DNA of 64,000 bases from Mucor racemosus (taxonomy: Eukaryota; Mucoromycota; Mucoromycetes; Mucorales; Mucoraceae). The stretch lies in the NCBI GenBank assembly GCA_027405735.1, contig JAPEHQ010000022.1, forward strand, positions 248,001 to 312,000, read 5' to 3'. Under the pieces are notes generated by a model. The model did no database searches, was not told the DNA's origin, and worked only from the letters and a program-made list of their open reading frames with translations. Position numbers and translations under genes: made by a program. Below, piece by piece: positions 60,919-64,000 of this stretch. Within the stretch, counting starts at the first letter, position 1. Each line of letters opens with the position of its first letter.

Positions 60919-61476
60919 TAAGAAGAAGAAGAAGAAGCAGAAGAATTTTTTTGATGGGATATACAGATCTTACTAAATATTTTCATTTAAATTTTGCAGT
61001 TATATACCAAAATAAAATAAATTATCATAATACAAGTAGTTTACTAGGTTATTTGCTCTCCAAGAATTTAAAAAGGACACATAATAAGTTGATCAATTCA
61101 ATGAATGATGAGGAGGGGAACAATATTCCAATGGAGATGCCGGGAACGTTGGAAATACCTTCGATATTCACATCAGCTACATCCTCCCTTATCACATTTG
61201 TTGATCATCATAAAGCCGAAAACCCTGGTCGTATGAATTGACGCAACTGCTGGAAAGAAGGTTTAGATACATGAATTTTTATGGCATATGGTAATGGAAG
61301 TAGCCTAAAAACAGTTCATCATTGTTATAATAATCAGCCAGAGGAAATTGGCCATTCTCGTATAGCCTGGTTTTTGATACTGCATAAATTTACTACTCCC
61401 GGAATGAGATCGAATCGCGATTTGTAAAATAAACAGCTTTCTTCTTTCTACATTTATATTTATATCTTGCTCGGAA
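60919..61476. other. Intergenic between F-box paralogs
   Basis: A short frame at 60888-61241 has no recognisable domain and begins in a GAAGAAGAA-type tract. The rest probably contains the promoter of the next F-box gene. Confidence 0.35.
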
Positions 61477-63543
61477 ATGACAAGATCTTGGTTTTCCTTA
61501 CCTGCAGAGGTGTGGTTGAATACTTTCAATCACGTGGAGTCAGTCAAGTAATTGGTTGAATGCAGATTGGTTTGCAAAGCTTGGGATCCTCTAGCTGAGC
61601 AAGCCATGTTTGGTCAAAAGTTGGGTGAAATCTATGATCCATCTTTTCCAATACTTTATAAACATTTGGCCAAAAAACCTGCTTTAGCTCGATATATCAA
61701 GCATATGGAGATTAGCGTCTCGATCATGACGCGTTCTTCTAGTCTCAAGGAATTCTTTGAATTGGCTATAACTCCTAATTTCAAAGTTTTGGAAGGTTCT
61801 TACATTAACGGTGTGATATTAGACACACTGTTACAGGTTTACGAAAGTTCGCCCTTCAAATTTAAGAATATTCAACAAATACCCACACCAATGCGACTCG
61901 ATGAAACATATACCAAGCTTATCTATGCTTTTAAAGATACGTTGCGACATGTCGATATAAGTCTTCAAGAAGAGAATTTTTCAGTAATGAAATCTACCTA
62001 TGATCATATTAACGAGTTCAAAAACTTGACTTCTCTCGATATCGCAAAAATGGATTATCGAGATGTAATGGAAATAGAGACTTTCCTGAATGGCCTGCAA
62101 AACTTGCAACGTTTGAAGTTAATATATGGTTTCATCACTGTTAACAGATATCCGAAAAGTAGAAATGAAATGATTAAATGGCTGCAGGAACATATACAGA
62201 AAAACGAAAATCTAATGGAATTGACATTGTCATCTGAATTTAAACTTGGATTCTATCAGTTTATGCTTGAATATGTCACGTTAAAATATCCCAATATCAA
62301 GACCTTGATATTGAACGACCTTCTCATCAGAAGTCAGTTTAATCGTGTGCATGCAGCAATAATGCATATCCCAACAATCAGGTTCGAAAATTGCTCAGGC
62401 AAATCGCCAAAATATTTGAGGGTGCTTACCAAATTAATGAAGAGCGCCAACAATTCTATTCATATACGATTCAGAGATGGATATTTATTGAGTGATCTTT
62501 GTTATTTGACTGTCCTCAAAACAATGAAGACTGACACCACCAATTTTGAAGCGATTATCCCAGGGGATGGATCATATTACGATATAATGAGAGCATTTAT
62601 AAACATTGGTCCTTCAAGTATAACAGATCTAAACATAAACCTCATGCATGATACGGAATGGAGTTTTGTCAAACAGAGAAACTATATTACTTTTTATCAT
62701 ATGTTTAGAATATTCCCTCAAACACAAAAACTACAATTTACTGATGCCTTTATCAACTATAAAGACATAGAACGAGAGAATTTGGCTATGAAAGATTTGA
62801 AATGTTTGGAGATTTGTGGTGCTGGAATCAATCATTTAGTACTCACTCAACTAAGTGGCATGGCTCCACAATTAGACACTTTGATACTGTCATCCTGTTT
62901 TGTATTTGAAGATGAAAATGCAGATGAAACTGAAGATGAAACTGGAAATGAAGAAGAACGCAAAGAAGGCGAAGAAGAAGAAGACGAAGAGATCGACGAA
63001 GACGAAGAGATCGACGAAGACGAAGAGATCGACGAAGACGAAGAGATCGACGAAGATGAAGAGATGGACGAAGACGAAGAGGTGTACGAAGACGAAGAGA
63101 TGTACGAAGAGATGTACGGAGAAGATGATGGAGAAGATGAAGATGAAGAAGAGGACAGAAGATTTAGAAAGCATAAAAAGATAACACTACTAAACATGCC
63201 TCAAAGTTCTCTTTCTAATCTGTCCATTTTGATAAAAGATTTTGGATGGAGTGAATATATGCAAAACAAACCTGATGTACTTCATATCAAGAAAATTCAA
63301 CGAGTTATCGACATATCAAAGGTAGCTTATTTACGTTTAATAACGTTAAATTTCAATCAAGAAGAACACCTCAAATTGACATCTAGTGGGCAAGCCTTAA
63401 AGATATCAAAGGAAGAGTTTATGCTCAATTATAAGCGATTCCCACTAATCGATATTTGCTGTAAATCATTATTGTCTTTTAATATCAATGTGGGCGATAT
63501 CTGTATAGAAATGGATTTTGAGGCAGGCAAACTCAAAAACTAA
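61477..63543 (+). CDS. F-box/LRR-like protein with one premature stop
   Basis: From ATG 61477 the first residues (SLPAEVWLNTFNHVESVK, then after a stop LVECRLVCKAWDPLAEQAMF) form a fungal F-box (LP.E.W...F..V.S...L..CRLVCK.W). A TAA at 61549-61551 sits at codon 25 inside the F-box, where related proteins would have Q; a CAA-to-TAA change explains it. The remaining 663 codons are open: leucine-rich-repeat-like units (for example NLQRLKLIYGFI, YPNIKTLILNDL, LKCLEICGAGI), then an acidic tandem repeat at about residues 500-550. F-box proteins recruit substrates to SCF ubiquitin ligases. Here the gene is either a very young pseudogene, a sequencing error, or translated from a later start without the first half of the F-box. 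Paralogs lie at 59510 and 37160. Confidence 0.6.
62982..63110 (+). repeat. 18-bp acidic tandem repeat inside the F-box/LRR gene
   Basis: The unit GACGAAGAGATCGACGAA encodes EEIDED and is repeated about seven times, with drift to EEMDED and EEVYED at the 3' end. A coding minisatellite, likely variable in copy number between strains. Confidence 0.9.
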
Positions 63544-63660
63544 TGCTTCATTTTAATGAATAAAGCTATATTAATTAGGATATTTCGTAGCATAAATCTA
63601 CTGGAGGGTATTAGAATATAAAATTCATATTTACAAAAAAAAAGCATGTTTACAGTTTAT

Positions 63661-64000
63661 TCATCGTCTATAAACATCAATTTCATCATCCAGCATATCA
63701 TTATCATCTAATTCTCTTCTGTCCATATCTAATTCTTGATTCACTTCTGTACCATAGTTTGCTCTAAATTCCAAGGAATCTGCCATACCACGTATTGACT
63801 TTTCGGACCAGTTTATTAAATGGCTCTTTTCGTATCCAAAATCAATTAATTGAAACAAACTGAATTCTAATGAATGTCGGTCTTGGGGTATAGTATTATT
63901 ATCAAGATGTCTTTGTACAGAATCAAACATGTCTTTGTAATATTTATCCAATGTATCACTTTTCTTTATGAGAGCAATAGAGTATTGATTAGAAGTCAAT
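63661..64000 (-). CDS. Unrecognised protein, C-terminal part, runs off the window
   Basis: The frame is open from the window edge to the stop at 63663-63661 (at least 112 residues). It reads ALIKKSDTLDKYYKDMFDSV, then SLEFSLFQLIDFGYEKSHLI and EKSIRGMADSLEFRANYGTE, and ends in an acidic tail (ELDDNDMLDDEIDVYRR). It looks like a genuine helical domain with an acidic C-terminus. I do not recognise the family. The true start lies beyond the window. Confidence 0.55.
   Translation of the reverse strand, partial: LTSNQYSIALIKKSDTLDKYYKDMFDSVQRHLDNNTIPQDRHSLEFSLFQLIDFGYEKSHLINWSEKSIRGMADSLEFRANYGTEVNQELDMDRRELDDNDMLDDEIDVYRR

Noticed and set aside
62847..63197. Serine-rich and lysine-rich frames overlapping the F-box/LRR gene
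   Set aside because: Shadow frames of the 18-bp acidic repeat.

Overview
The window comes from an AT-rich, intron-dense eukaryotic genome. It is most likely an early-diverging fungus (Mucoromycota, probably Mucorales). The evidence is short 50-70 nt introns with fungal-type splice sites, fungal GT71 and GT15 mannosyltransferases, a Sos7-like kinetochore protein, F-box/LRR-like paralogs of a style common in Mucorales, and an HSPA12/Hsp70-like protein family typical of these fungi. No bacterial operon features, tRNA, rRNA or CRISPR array was seen.

Unique genes sit in three islands. Island 1 (1-2.5 kb) is the 3' part of a degenerate Hsp70-like gene on the minus strand. Island 2 (9.76-19.13 kb) holds a ZFAND2-type AN1 zinc-finger gene (+), an Integrator subunit 7 gene (-, 12 exons), a GT71 mannosyltransferase (+) and a GT15/KRE2-type mannosyltransferase (-). 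Both neighbouring pairs are convergent with very short gaps, and the two mannosyltransferases plausibly act in the same Golgi glycan pathway. Island 3 (33.2-35.5 kb) is a Sos7-like kinetochore gene (+) and a Rab2-type GTPase gene (-), which end on the same TTAA tetranucleotide. Exon boundaries for five of these six complete genes and most of the sixth were worked out by hand and the reading frames sum exactly.

Between the islands lies a mobile-element landscape. Two dispersed families dominate. R1 has copies at 3.2-5.7, 21.5-26.3, 26.3-30.1 and 43.3-46.3 kb, plus an inverted block at 48.3-48.7 kb. R2 has copies at 7.9-9.1, 20.4-21.5, 40.5-42.6 and 56.7-59.3 kb. R1 carries a decayed piece of a WD40 gene that looks like the cytoplasmic dynein intermediate chain. 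Small non-autonomous DNA elements are recognisable from their target-site duplications: hAT-like (8-bp TSD; 487, 363, 70 and 70 bp), CACTA-like (3-bp TSD; 149 and 38 bp) and a 208-bp element with a 5-bp TSD. Solo LTRs of two retroelement families are present.

From 48.7 to 55.3 kb lies a decayed Ty3/gypsy retrotransposon (LTR, gag, protease, partial reverse transcriptase). A near-intact Tc1-type transposon (DD34E transposase, 213-bp inverted repeats) has inserted in its reverse transcriptase. The right end (59.5-63.5 kb) holds two F-box/LRR-like paralogs, one broken and one with a single early stop, and the start of another minus-strand gene runs off the window. A third broken relative lies at 37.2-38.2 kb. 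The remaining intergenic stretches show no supportable gene.
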